Part shown: positions 20,662-30,749 of the stretch, in pieces | Layout of the letters: each line of letters starts with the position of its first letter | Numbering within the stretch: position 1 is the first letter of the stretch | DNA from: Fragilariopsis cylindrus CCMP1102 | Taxonomy: Eukaryota > Bacillariophyta > Bacillariophyceae > Bacillariales > Bacillariaceae | Direction of reading: 5' to 3' | Assembly: GCA_900095095.1 (NCBI GenBank) | Contig: FMBT01000306.1 | Location: forward strand, 1-64,000 | Length of the DNA stretch: 64,000 bases | Notes under the pieces: generated by a model | What the model saw: the letters and a program-made list of their open reading frames with translations, nothing else | Told to the model about the DNA's origin: nothing | Database searches by the model: none | Position numbers and translations under genes: made by a program

Positions 20662-22736
20662 TTACCAACCTTTTGTTTTGCCACTTTCTTTTTCGGCACG
20701 TTCCTCTGTGAGGGCTTCGTGTTTGGTTCGTCGTGCACGATTGAGTTTGTATTGACTTCCTAAATGTTGTAAAGCAACGGTACATTGTTGTTCCGTTTCA
20801 AATTCAATAAATGCATACCGAGAAAACTTCGGAACGATGGTTTGCACACCCCGGGGACCGCCATATTTACCAAATTCACGCTCCATTGTAGCTGTACGCA
20901 TTTCGATTTGTTGATCCGTTCTGAGCTTTTTAAGACCACTAATAAATAGTTTCTTTGGATGGACCGAATCGTAGGCGTTAACACCAGCAACATTCGAAAT
21001 ATCTTCTTTCGCCATTAGTTCCTTATTTCCCCACCAGGTCTTGTAAACAATCCAATTTTCTGGTCTTCTAGAGTCGTCGCAAGTTGGAAATTGCAGAAAC
21101 AAGTTACAAGGTCGGGAGGGCAATTCCACACGGTGTTCTAATCGTGCTATGTGTTTATTTTCAACGAACACATCAAATCCATCACCGTTGATTTGTACAA
21201 TTAGTGTTGCGGAAGACTGACCAAACATGAGTGGAGCTTCTGACAAAGGAAGTTGCACGGCTCTACGAAGGAACAGAGAAAAAGAAAAAAAAACAATTGA
21301 TTTTTTAGCCCAACTAAGTTATTGGTTTCTTGAAACCCAAAGAAATGAGAACGAATTAAAAACAAAACGTACCTTCCCCAAACACCCTTCTGTTTGTCAT
21401 TTACAAGGATTAGACCACCCTGTAATAGTTGAATTTTCGCAATGAAGGATGTTTAAAGTGAGGAGAAAAACATAACACAAAGAAAATATGACATTGTAGG
21501 GTTAGTATTTACAGAGACAGTAGTATATCAAGCCACAATACAATTCAATATAATACAGTTACTATAATGTATCCTAGTAGTAATACTCATATTGTTATTT
21601 TTTCTTACCTTTTCACGTGGCCGAGGATTAAAATGAAATAATACCGAATCAAAATCATTATGATTCGGACCGGCAATATTAAAACTAAATCGTTTAGAAT
21701 CGATCGGACCTTGGAATTTAATTGCTATCGTATTCGGACCTTCTCCATTCACAGCCTTGGTGATATCAAAATCTTCTAATGCCACTAAGAATGCACCATC
21801 ATTGGGATTTTTTGGTCGATAATCTAATGCTGGTGTCCATTTGGGTTCATCCTCCGGTGAGACAGGAAATAAAATTTTCCCCTTCCATGGTACGAATTCC
21901 AACTTTTCAGAAAATTCATGTGGTGGAGTTTGTTTGGGTATCATCTTGGATAGTAGAGATGGAACACCACCACCCTGTCCATCGCGTGTGTTTGTTGGTG
22001 ATAATGTAGATGATGATCCACCACCATCGTCGTTGAATTTTTTTCGTTTTAGTAACGGTTGTGATACACCATCCATATCATCATTATTCTTTGCTAATAA
22101 TTCATCCCTCATTCGTTCTTCGGTCGCTCTAGCATCATTTTCTTGTAACTTTGCTAATTTCTTTCCTTCTATCTCTTTACGAAGAGCCTTTAACTTATCT
22201 TCCGCTGTATATTTCTTCTTGTTGTTGTTATCGTACTCATCATCATCATCGAGGTCGTCATCATCATCATCATCTTCTTCGGATGAAGACAACATTGCGT
22301 CAACATCATTCATTCCAGGGACGGTAGTACCAGGAGCGGCTTTCTTTTTTCGTTTCTTCTTTTTTGTGACGGCAGGATTATTGTTCGCATTTTGTTCGTC
22401 GTCATCGTCGTCGTCAATGCCAGCTGATGCGGCTGCTGCTGTTGCTGATGTAGCTGCGTAGATATGTTCTCGTGCTTTTCTTTCTTTTAATCGCATGACC
22501 TCTCTTTCAAATATTTTTGTGGTATCGTACATTTGTAATAAACCTTTTTCTTCTTCTGTATACACAAAATCTTTTGGCATCGAGGATTGTAAATAGAATT
22601 TCGTCGCATGATCTTCCACCTTTTGTTTGGATACATTATCTCTCCACGTCGTCATCTTATTAGTATTATTAGACCTCGACGACGACGATGAATGAGGTGC
22701 AGCTGGTGGATCATCGGTAGTATCGGGTAGCACCAT
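20662..22736 (-). CDS. galectin-RRM fusion protein, three exons
   Basis: Exon 1 is 22736-21609, exon 2 is 21419-21373, and exon 3 is 21262-20662. Introns have GT/AG ends (GTAAGAA...TTACAG and GTACGTT...TCGTAG), and phases match. The 47-base middle exon supplies GGLILVNDKQKGVWG, the missing strand of the lectin fold. Domains in order: basic/acidic disordered N-terminus with KKKKRKKK (nuclear-signal-like), then a galectin-type lectin domain. That domain carries the HFNPR signature near residue 368, V-x-N, and WG followed by R where the sugar-binding Glu usually stands. Exon 3 holds the lectin end (VQINGDGFDVFVEN) and an RNA-recognition motif: RNP2 LFISGL, RNP1-like RYAFIEF, with AL-x-HLGS. RRM proteins bind single-stranded RNA. 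Galactoside binding is doubtful given the altered WG-x-E. The likely site is the nucleus. Confidence 0.85.
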
Positions 22737-22742
22737 TCTATA

Positions 22743-22795
22743 TTCAATTCAATTCAATTCAATTCAATTCAATTCAATTCAATTCAATTCAATTC
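22743..22795. repeat. pentanucleotide microsatellite (AATTC)n
   Basis: About ten units of AATTC lie directly upstream (on the minus strand) of the start codon of the galectin-RRM gene, so they are in its 5' UTR or promoter. Confidence 0.95.
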
Positions 22796-23004
22796 AGTTC
22801 AATTTTTCGTTCCGCAGACTTTGAGTATTTAGACTGCTTGGTTATTTTGTATGGTTGTAGTGAGCTATAAAATAATGCTCCTTCAATAGACCTGTTTGGA
22901 TGCTTGGATGCTTGATCGATTGTTTGATGATTCTATTTATTTTGTGTTAAACCTGTTTGAGTTTTTTGTTTCGTGTTACAGTATTGCGTGTTGCGTGTGT
23001 GTAC

Positions 23005-23269
23005 TGCTAATGATATACAAAATACAAAGCGTAGTAGTTGGTAAATCGTAATTCTTAAAGTTATGATAGCTAGAGTAAGTGCACATCTTTCGTCCTAAAC
23101 CATCCAATGGCTAGGATATGCCTCTAATCCGAGTGGTGTCAACTATATCTTGTATAGAGGCTCTTGACCACTCATTCTAAAGAGGTGCGACGTGTCATAT
23201 TATCCATGTCTGGATTTCCATGATACGACTCGTTTGACTCAATCTATTGCTATACCGTTCCTTCTAGCA
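23005..23269 (-). repeat. 3' LTR of the young copia element
   Basis: Matches the 5' LTR at 264 of 265 positions by hand alignment. It is preceded on the minus strand by the polypurine tract CCTATGGGGGG. Confidence 0.97.
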
Positions 23270-23321
23270 CCCCCCATAGGTGTACTAATAGGTTTATACC
23301 AATCTATATATATATATAAAA

Positions 23322-26300
23322 TTATACTCGAAGGTTCTGAACACTCTCACGGGGTTTAACCATGAGGTCTCTTAGTCCTTCGAAATGTCCGACATCCTTG
23401 TCTTCTTTGGTGAATATGTCAGATGGGTTGGACTTTCCTGGGATCCAGGCAATTTCTACTTCTCCATTCAATCTTCCTTCTGCAATACTCAATTCACTGA
23501 TGTTCTCATGTCGTAGCTTCTTGGTTGCTTTACAACCACTTTCAACCCAATCGACACTTCCTTTATTGTCATTTAGCACTGGTGTGGGATTATTCACATC
23601 ACTTAGCCCTAATTGGCGCATCAAGTGTCTTAGAAATTGAATCTCTTTCACTCCTTCATGCATTGCTTTTATCTCTGCAATACATGAGCTTCCACTTAAT
23701 CTCTTTTCTCGATATACACCCCAACAAATGGGACCCCCCATTCTGGTGATGTAATATCCTTGAATTGATTTCATTTCTTCTGATGTAACGGTTCGAGTTT
23801 CATTTTCTCTAGGCTGAGAAGCATCTTGTGATCCCCAGTTTGAATCCGTGAATGTGAGAGTCTTCTCATCTTCATATACTTCTGGAAGACCAACGCATCC
23901 TTCTAGAATATTATCACCTTGAGTGAACCATATACCATGGGAAGACGTGTGACTTAGATAGCGTAAGACGTGTTTCGCAGATTGAAAATGACCATACGAC
24001 GGGTTGCTGCAGAATTGTCCCAGTAACTTTGTTGCTGTACATATATCCGGTCTAGTATTGATCGAGAGCCATGTTAATCCTCCCATGATTGACTGGAAAG
24101 AATTAACTAACTCTTCCTTGTCTTCAGGTTTGATATCATCGCGTTTCACTCTGTCTATTACTAATCCGGATCTGTATGGAGTTCTACTTGGCTTGCAGTC
24201 TGTGAGCTTGTGCTTTTCCAGCATTTGGTCCACGAAGGCTTGCTGTGAGATGTGGCACGTGAGACGTCCATCGTCAAATCTATACCATTCATATGCTTGC
24301 CCTAGAAACCAAGATACAGTTCCCATAAAATCCACTTTGACCTTTGATTTAAGTTGTTGTTCGAACCATTCTTCCACTTCGTCCGACTTGGAATAGAATA
24401 CGAAATCGTCTACGTAGAGCCCCAAGTGTATTGGTGGCTTACCAGGAATGGGCGTGCATTTATAGACGCATCGATCCTGGCCCATTGATTCGAATCCAAT
24501 CTCCTTCAATAGGTTATCCATGAGTGTGTACCAGTGATGGGCTGATCTTGACAATCCATAAAGGGTCTTGTTCAGTTTCCAGTAGGTACCTTTCTTCGTG
24601 TTTGGACATCCAATAGGAGGTCTTACTATGCATAATTCATCATCTGGGAGTTCAGGTTGGCAGAAGGCGTTCTTACAATCTCCTTGTTTCAGGTAGCATC
24701 CGTCGTCGACAGCCATTGACACAAGCAATCTTGCTGCAGAGGAGCTTAATACTGGTGCGTATCTGTCTTCTCTGGTCCAAGTTCGTTGTTCGTGGTTGCC
24801 CAATACGACTATTCTAGACTTTGCTCTGATTGGATTTCCTTCTTTATCTTTCTTAACAGTAAATAAATTCATTGTTGGAATGGCCTCAATGTCTTTTCCA
24901 TGCACTTTAAGCAATTTCTGATACTCTTTCTCATCAATTTCTGTGAAAGTATCCAATCGTTTTAGTCCACTGTACTCTTCATTGTATGCGTCCTTCCACA
25001 CGTTGTGATCTTTGTTTGATTCATGCAATGCTTTTCGGAGGTTGGGAGGAGCCAAAGGGTTATGTAGGTGTGCTGCAGACACGTGTCTTCCCCAACCTAC
25101 TACTCTTCTGGCTACGTCCTCTTGCCATCCTATATCAAAAGTGCTCTCCTGTAGTCTATGCTTCCACGAGTATGCTATATCAGCAATGCTTGCCGAGAGA
25201 GTTTCCTTTCCGTGTTTGTCTCTGACAACAAATTCCCAAGTATTTTCTGTTCCAATTGACAGGTATCCTTGCCTGTAAATGTCTTCTATTAGCATCGTCA
25301 CCTTTTGATCTTGCTTCAACCATTTTGGCTTAAGGAAGTCTAGTGCAATCGATGGCTTTCCTGAAGCAGGAATATTGTGTTCTGTAAACATGTGTTCTTG
25401 TTTAACATCTATACAGTTATCATTGTCTAATTTCACAGTATAATAATTACTCTTCGAAGTTGGAGGTGTTATCACCATCGCTTCCAATATATCATATGTA
25501 TTCTGACATTGAATGTAAATCTTTTCATTTATATCGAATTTAGTAGGGCCACTACTAGTCGATATTACCGATGTTGTCAACCCCCCATCATAGGAGATAT
25601 TGGGAAAAACTTCCCCAACTAGTCTATTCTTGTCAAGGATATAGTCTGCTGAAGTGCAGAAACTATCCATGATTGGATTATAGAACACCATCCCATTTGT
25701 GAATTCACTTCTACCAAGTGCAATACCCAGTAGTCCTTGTGATTCAAACTTGGTTCTGTCTCGTGTACCGTCGCGAACTCTGCGAAACGCACCTACACAA
25801 CCGAAAGGAAAGAGGACTCGATAGTCTGGTTTCTCTCCATAAAATGCTTCGTGTGGTGTGGTTAAAAATTCGGGGTCTGTGCTGGCTGGGTTGGAGCTTA
25901 TTGGTAATACATTCAATCGCACACATGCTTCTCGAATCGCCCAGTACCAAAATTTCTTTGGTAGTTGTGCATCCGCTAAGAAAGAGCGTGCCATTGAAGT
26001 GAGTAGTGACCATCGGCGTTCAACCAATCCATTTTTATCTTGTCGTCCAGGAGGCGCCGCTCGGACGCGACACCCATGTGACCGCAATAAGGCAATTGCC
26101 TTTCCACCAATCAACTTTGGATCGAAATCACATTGAATGGTTTCAGGAAATCCTCCTGCGTCTATGAAGAATTTCCATAGAGCCTCTGCCACGTCTGCTC
26201 CGGAAGCGCCATGCATTCCGTAAACAAACGAGTTGGTGGTACACTGGTCAACTAAGACGAGAGTGTATTTGTACCCACCGGGTGATTTTCCATCACCATA

Positions 26301-26846
26301 TCCAATATCCATGCCTACAAGTTGTAGAGGGGCAATCGCCTTTGATCCTTTACGGCGACGCTTCCCACGACGTCGGTTCACCATGGATCCAACCGTCGGG
26401 ATGTCGTTCTTGTTGTCAATGACTGATATGCCAGTACCTAATTTGGAGAGTAGACGATAGTCCTTGAGTTGCCTTCCTCCAAAGTATGATTGGAGTGTAT
26501 GATTAGTGAGGCGCTCAATCACATCTCCGCGACTACTTTCTAAGTGATATTGTGGAGGGGGCTTGCGTTCTTGCTTCTCAAATGGTGGCGCGTCAGTGTC
26601 GCTATCCTGCATTAAGTCTTTTATGTCATTCATGTCGAGTTCCTTAAGTGCTTGTTTAAGCATCTCCCCAGGATCTCCTTCACATAAGTAATCATCACCC
26701 ATGTCGTCGAATTCATTAAATGATGATGCATCATCATCCGGAGAGGATGACGGAATATTCGGTATGTGTGATTCATTTTGTGATGTGGAGTGTTCAAAAC
26801 AGGATTGGAGTTGGTCCCTGTTCTTCTTTCTTTGTCCGCGTGTCAT
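23322..26846 (-). CDS. copia Pol polyprotein (integrase, RT, RNase H), intact
   Basis: An 1174-residue frame with no interruptions. Integrase has Asp in VGMDIGYGDG, Asp in IQCDFDPK and Glu in GLVERRW. I see no clear HHCC finger before it, unlike the left copia element. The reverse transcriptase runs from RAKSRIVVLGNHEQ through DCKNAFCQ, LNKTLYGLSRS and the catalytic LYVDD (about 24400-24414). RNase H follows with TFTDSNWG, the Glu in CIAEIKAMHEG, the Asp in VLNDNKGS and HENISELSIAEG. Translation starts at ATG 26846, overlapping the gag stop. This suggests termination-reinitiation instead of the frameshift or readthrough used by most retroelements. Products copy the element RNA to DNA and insert it into the genome. 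Confidence 0.95.
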   Translation of the reverse strand: MTRGQRKKNRDQLQSCFEHSTSQNESHIPNIPSSSPDDDASSFNEFDDMGDDYLCEGDPGEMLKQALKELDMNDIKDLMQDSDTDAPPFEKQERKPPPQYHLESSRGDVIERLTNHTLQSYFGGRQLKDYRLLSKLGTGISVIDNKNDIPTVGSMVNRRRGKRRRKGSKAIAPLQLVGMDIGYGDGKSPGGYKYTLVLVDQCTTNSFVYGMHGASGADVAEALWKFFIDAGGFPETIQCDFDPKLIGGKAIALLRSHGCRVRAAPPGRQDKNGLVERRWSLLTSMARSFLADAQLPKKFWYWAIREACVRLNVLPISSNPASTDPEFLTTPHEAFYGEKPDYRVLFPFGCVGAFRRVRDGTRDRTKFESQGLLGIALGRSEFTNGMVFYNPIMDSFCTSADYILDKNRLVGEVFPNISYDGGLTTSVISTSSGPTKFDINEKIYIQCQNTYDILEAMVITPPTSKSNYYTVKLDNDNCIDVKQEHMFTEHNIPASGKPSIALDFLKPKWLKQDQKVTMLIEDIYRQGYLSIGTENTWEFVVRDKHGKETLSASIADIAYSWKHRLQESTFDIGWQEDVARRVVGWGRHVSAAHLHNPLAPPNLRKALHESNKDHNVWKDAYNEEYSGLKRLDTFTEIDEKEYQKLLKVHGKDIEAIPTMNLFTVKKDKEGNPIRAKSRIVVLGNHEQRTWTREDRYAPVLSSSAARLLVSMAVDDGCYLKQGDCKNAFCQPELPDDELCIVRPPIGCPNTKKGTYWKLNKTLYGLSRSAHHWYTLMDNLLKEIGFESMGQDRCVYKCTPIPGKPPIHLGLYVDDFVFYSKSDEVEEWFEQQLKSKVKVDFMGTVSWFLGQAYEWYRFDDGRLTCHISQQAFVDQMLEKHKLTDCKPSRTPYRSGLVIDRVKRDDIKPEDKEELVNSFQSIMGGLTWLSINTRPDICTATKLLGQFCSNPSYGHFQSAKHVLRYLSHTSSHGIWFTQGDNILEGCVGLPEVYEDEKTLTFTDSNWGSQDASQPRENETRTVTSEEMKSIQGYYITRMGGPICWGVYREKRLSGSSCIAEIKAMHEGVKEIQFLRHLMRQLGLSDVNNPTPVLNDNKGSVDWVESGCKATKKLRHENISELSIAEGRLNGEVEIAWIPGKSNPSDIFTKEDKDVGHFEGLRDLMVKPRESVQNLRV

Positions 26847-29620
26847 CGCGCGCCTCTATGTACTCGGTTGAGAAAGTTGATGCGATTACTAAAAACATCA
26901 AGATAATTATCTCCTCCGGCTTCATAAGTAAAATCCGGTTCTCCCCAGTCATCCGGACTGAGGGCTTCAAGTGGCAGCCTTAAATCACCATTTGAAGGGA
27001 TTGGAGTATTTATGGTAAAATTGGGGAAGGTTAAGTGCATGCATCCGTTTTCAATGATGAATGAACAGCCCTTTCCGCTACGCCCATGACGTGTAATTGA
27101 CAGCAGGCTGCAATCAAGAGTTGGCACATGCAAAGCCTTCTTAAGAACTTGCACTTTTCCATCCATCTTGATTCTTCCTGTTCCGTACCCTTGTACGGGG
27201 ACTGGAGTTCCGTCGCCCATATAAACAAACACGTCGCGACATTTCTTATAGTCGTCGCCAAAGTCATCCTCTTCAGTTAACATGTGCGCCGTGGCGCCAC
27301 TATCCGGAACGATTTGTCGACTCGGTATGTTCTTTGTGATACACTTTGTGTTTCTAATTGGATTCGGCCTCACATTTTCATCAAAACAGACTTTTCTAAC
27401 ACTTTTGCAAGATCCAATGCAGTGGTTCATACGCTGTGTTGTGGGATCTAGACGAGAGAGACGACTAAGTTCTGTATATATAGGCGTGAGGTAATCGGAA
27501 TCGTCATCTTTAATGTCATTAATGGCTGTATGAGCATCTACAAAGTCTCCGTCTGGAGAGAACGATCCCAATCCTGCAGATCTGCCAGTTCCAGCACTCT
27601 TCTTCGAAGCAGGTTCCTTTTCCGTAGTCGTCTTGACATCCTTTCCGTTCTTTCCAACGGTTTGGAAGCCTTCCGCTACTGGAGTGGGTGCTTGTGCAGG
27701 TGTGCTGGTGGCAGCAGTAGCTTCAGCAGCTTGTTTGAGCTTGGCTGCTTTGGCTTGTCCCCGTTGCTTAAAACGGTTACTAAGGCTTTCGCGATGTTGG
27801 TCCTTCGTCGGATCATATGTAACTGTTAATCCAAACTCTGCGAGTAGTGGACATTTGTGCATATGGTGATTGCAGGGATCGTTCTTCGGGTATCGGCATG
27901 CTAAGCAGTTAGTCATTTTCAGCATGTTAGCGACATCAAAGATAGTGACCTTCGAGTTTCCTCCACCTGAACTGTTAAGACCATAATCACCACTCATGTT
28001 GATGTGGAGGTTTGCGTCCTTAGAATCAGTTGATTCTTCACTCTTCCCCCCAGTGGTCGCTGCACGGGCGGCATGACGAGCATTGAGCTTCTTCATCCGT
28101 CCGTTCGAGAACACTTCTGAGTTGGAAAAGATTTGGTTCATGTGATTCGTGAAGGTATCAGATGTATAGTCTGATAGTTTAAAATCTCCTTGAACCAGCT
28201 GATTGTCAATATATTCTAAGCATTTCTCATCCTTGTATGTACCATCAAGAAAAGCGCGCTGAAGGAAGGCAGTTTTGACCTGAGCGAGAGTGTTGTATCC
28301 CATGAGATCAAACCGATCCCAAAGGGTGTTAACGCGTTGTGCTAGTTCATGTGCACATTCTTCATTTCGCTGAGTGACAGTACCGAGCTCCCGAATAACA
28401 GAGATGATCTTGGTGGAAGTCAGAGGGAGGAGGGTCTCAAAGATCTCGATGAAGAGAGAGACACCATATCCCTTAGATATAGTAGGTTGTAATTGCAAAG
28501 ACAATGAGTCGAGCTTGGCATCTTTCATGAGATCATGCAAGTGAGTACAGAATCGATTGGATCGAAGCCTGTATCGTTCTGATGTACCGGGCATGTCCTT
28601 CATATCTAAAATAGAAATATCATCTAATTTCCATGGAGGAGAGTTGAGCCGATTTGATACACGTAGTTTCCATTGACACATGGATTCATAGGTGTATGCA
28701 TCAGGAAGTGGATCAAAATCAGTATATTTCGAGTTCATCACTTGCTTATCATCATGATTAATTACTTTGGTAGATGTAGGATCACAGAGACGCTGCGATA
28801 TTACATCCAGGTGTTCACTCACTTTAGAAAGTGATGCAGCTACGTTAACCTCGCTGAGAGTAGATATACTTGACTCATCGAGGGAAGGTGTAGGGTGGGC
28901 ATCCTTATGTGCTTTAGCAAATAAGAATTCTGCAAAGAGAATGAACTTTGTGGAATCATCACCATTGGCATAAGAATTCATGTCTCGTTGTACTTGAGTC
29001 ACCAAGGGCCCTGGGATGGTCAAAATCATTTGACGACAAGCGTCACTGACTAAGGTAATCCAAGGAATGTGTGGTGGATCAAGAGGAGGTGAAAATATGA
29101 ATGGTGGAGGCGTCATACCGGGTGAGGGTATGCGATTGGTTGTCTTCGCGGTCGTGGTCTTGGGAGAGATCGATTCAATGGGATCCAGCTTTGAAGGTGA
29201 CACGGAGGTGTCGATCACTTCGGTGCGTAATGGAGCTTCATCGATTGTATCTAAATCATGGATTGCAGCAATTTCAGCGTCTAATGCCTTGGAGGCAGAA
29301 GATGCAAAAGCGCGAAGATTTGCAACTACTTCATCACCTGTGCTTCCATCTGGGTCTGTCGATTGTCGAGATCGTACGCTCACGGATGAAGGGGAGATAA
29401 TGTTAGTTACATCAGGTCTTGGAATATTTAGGGGCTCAGAGGGGTGTAGAGCAGGTCGCAACGAGTTGCTAGTAGGATTAGGAGAAGGAGATTGACGAGA
29501 GACTGTTGTCGCTTGTCTTGTCGACGCTGCGGTGATCCGTTGTAGGAATCGGTTTGCAGTGGACACAAGTGAAACAGGAGTTCCCATCTCTCCTCCGGGG
29601 TCCGGAGGCGCTGGCGCCAT
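26843..29620 (-). CDS. copia Gag-protease polyprotein, intact
   Basis: A 925-residue frame. The N-terminal half (to about residue 300) is Pro/Ser/Thr-rich. A capsid-like helical region follows (LNSPPWKLDDISILDMKDMP... RELGTVTQRNEECAHELAQRVNTLWDRFDLMGY). Near residues 570-590 there is a Cys/His motif CLACRYPKNDPCNHHMHKC, an atypical nucleocapsid zinc motif. Aspartic protease DSGATAHML lies near residue 773, so protease sits at the end of the gag frame rather than in pol. The stop overlaps the pol start (ATGA at 26846-26843). The protein assembles the particle, and the protease cleaves the polyproteins. Start at the first ATG, 68 bases inside the LTR edge. Confidence 0.92.
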   Translation of the reverse strand: MAPAPPDPGGEMGTPVSLVSTANRFLQRITAASTRQATTVSRQSPSPNPTSNSLRPALHPSEPLNIPRPDVTNIISPSSVSVRSRQSTDPDGSTGDEVVANLRAFASSASKALDAEIAAIHDLDTIDEAPLRTEVIDTSVSPSKLDPIESISPKTTTAKTTNRIPSPGMTPPPFIFSPPLDPPHIPWITLVSDACRQMILTIPGPLVTQVQRDMNSYANGDDSTKFILFAEFLFAKAHKDAHPTPSLDESSISTLSEVNVAASLSKVSEHLDVISQRLCDPTSTKVINHDDKQVMNSKYTDFDPLPDAYTYESMCQWKLRVSNRLNSPPWKLDDISILDMKDMPGTSERYRLRSNRFCTHLHDLMKDAKLDSLSLQLQPTISKGYGVSLFIEIFETLLPLTSTKIISVIRELGTVTQRNEECAHELAQRVNTLWDRFDLMGYNTLAQVKTAFLQRAFLDGTYKDEKCLEYIDNQLVQGDFKLSDYTSDTFTNHMNQIFSNSEVFSNGRMKKLNARHAARAATTGGKSEESTDSKDANLHINMSGDYGLNSSGGGNSKVTIFDVANMLKMTNCLACRYPKNDPCNHHMHKCPLLAEFGLTVTYDPTKDQHRESLSNRFKQRGQAKAAKLKQAAEATAATSTPAQAPTPVAEGFQTVGKNGKDVKTTTEKEPASKKSAGTGRSAGLGSFSPDGDFVDAHTAINDIKDDDSDYLTPIYTELSRLSRLDPTTQRMNHCIGSCKSVRKVCFDENVRPNPIRNTKCITKNIPSRQIVPDSGATAHMLTEEDDFGDDYKKCRDVFVYMGDGTPVPVQGYGTGRIKMDGKVQVLKKALHVPTLDCSLLSITRHGRSGKGCSFIIENGCMHLTFPNFTINTPIPSNGDLRLPLEALSPDDWGEPDFTYEAGGDNYLDVFSNRINFLNRVHRGAR

Positions 29621-29687
29621 TGTCGATCGACTCAGTGAGTCAACCAGTAGACGACAGTTCGATGCCCGGTTTTGGGGTAAATTAACC

Positions 29688-29952
29688 TGCTAATGATATA
29701 CAAAATACAAAGCGTAGTAGTTGGTAAATCGTAATTCTTAAAGTTATGATAGCTAGAGTAAGTGCACATCTTTCGTCCTAAACCATCCAATGGCTAGGAT
29801 ATGCCTCTAATCCGAGTGGTGTCAACTATATCTTGTATAGAGGCTCTTGACCACTCATTCTAAAGAGGTGTGACGTGTCATATTATCCATGTCTGGATTT
29901 CCATGATACGACTCGTTTGACTCAATCTATTGCTATACCGTTCCTTCTAGCA
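29688..29952 (-). repeat. 5' LTR of the young copia element
   Basis: 265 bases; promoter side for the minus-strand element. On the minus strand it begins TGCTAGAAGG and ends CATTAGCA. The next internal bases are GGTTAATTTACCCC, not the usual TGG of a tRNA 3'-end binding site, so priming may use an internal tRNA fragment as in some copia elements. Confidence 0.97.
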
Positions 29953-30749
29953 TGTACAGTACATTCATTGTACAGCGCAGGACCATGTTTGTACTGTAGT
30001 AGACAACGCGTATAATTTGAACATAATCCGATCATTATTCGACATTTTGCTTCATTCTTATTCGTCTAAAAAGCCTACTTACAGGCAGATGCAGTATGTA
30101 GATTCATTCAAGATAAGAAGAAAAACATAGAAAAAAGTGTTGTTATTACTATTATAAGCAGCAGCAGCAGCAGCAGCAGCAGCAATATAAATAGTATGCT
30201 ACAGTATGAGTTGAGCTTTATCAAGAGCACTTACTTACAACAGGATTAGACTAGACAGCAAAGGAATTTCTGTTTTTAATTAGTAACTTTTGTTCCAGGA
30301 AAGGAATATAGGGGGTTAAATAGCTGAAACATATTATACTATACTTGATGCCTTCTTTTCACTACTCATTGTATACACTCATGAAGGAATGCCAAACCAA
30401 ACAACCCATTTATATCTATTGCAGTAAAAAGTGATGAAACAATACTTACATAAGCGAAATCCAAATCCTCTATTCTGGTACTGACAAACTTATGCAACTG
30501 GTAGAGGACATTTTATCTTCTTCTTTTTTAACCGACCAATTGTATTTTACAATAGCTCAATTTTCTCATGGCAACTAGAACTTTTAAATTGTAGGCCATG
30601 ATGATACTATATAACTTAATAAATGTGTACTGAAAGAAGAAGAAACTTAACCCCTAGAAAAACAATAGCTTACTACTAACTTACAGTACAGTTACAGTAC
30701 AGTACTTTAACTGAACTACAAAAATTAAGATAATCATGTCATATATTTT
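29953..30749. other. intergenic with (CAG)n tract
   Basis: No supported gene. A run of nine AGC/CAG units lies at 30157-30184. The sequence upstream of 30749 is the 3' flank of the fluoride channel gene. Confidence 0.5.

Larger units (their letters stand above)
23005..29952 (-). mobile_element. complete, recently inserted Ty1/copia element (CoDi-like), 6948 bp
   Basis: Two 265-bp direct repeats bound the element. Both begin TGCTAATG and end TTCTAGCA on the plus strand, and they differ at one position (C 23188 versus T 29871). A 5-bp target duplication TGTAC flanks it at 23000-23004 and 29953-29957. Inside are intact gag (26843-29620) and pol (23322-26846) frames. A G-rich tract (CCTATGGGGGG on the minus strand, 23270-23280) sits at the 3' LTR edge as polypurine tract. 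One LTR difference in 265 bases implies a young insertion. It has everything expected for mobility. Confidence 0.97.
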
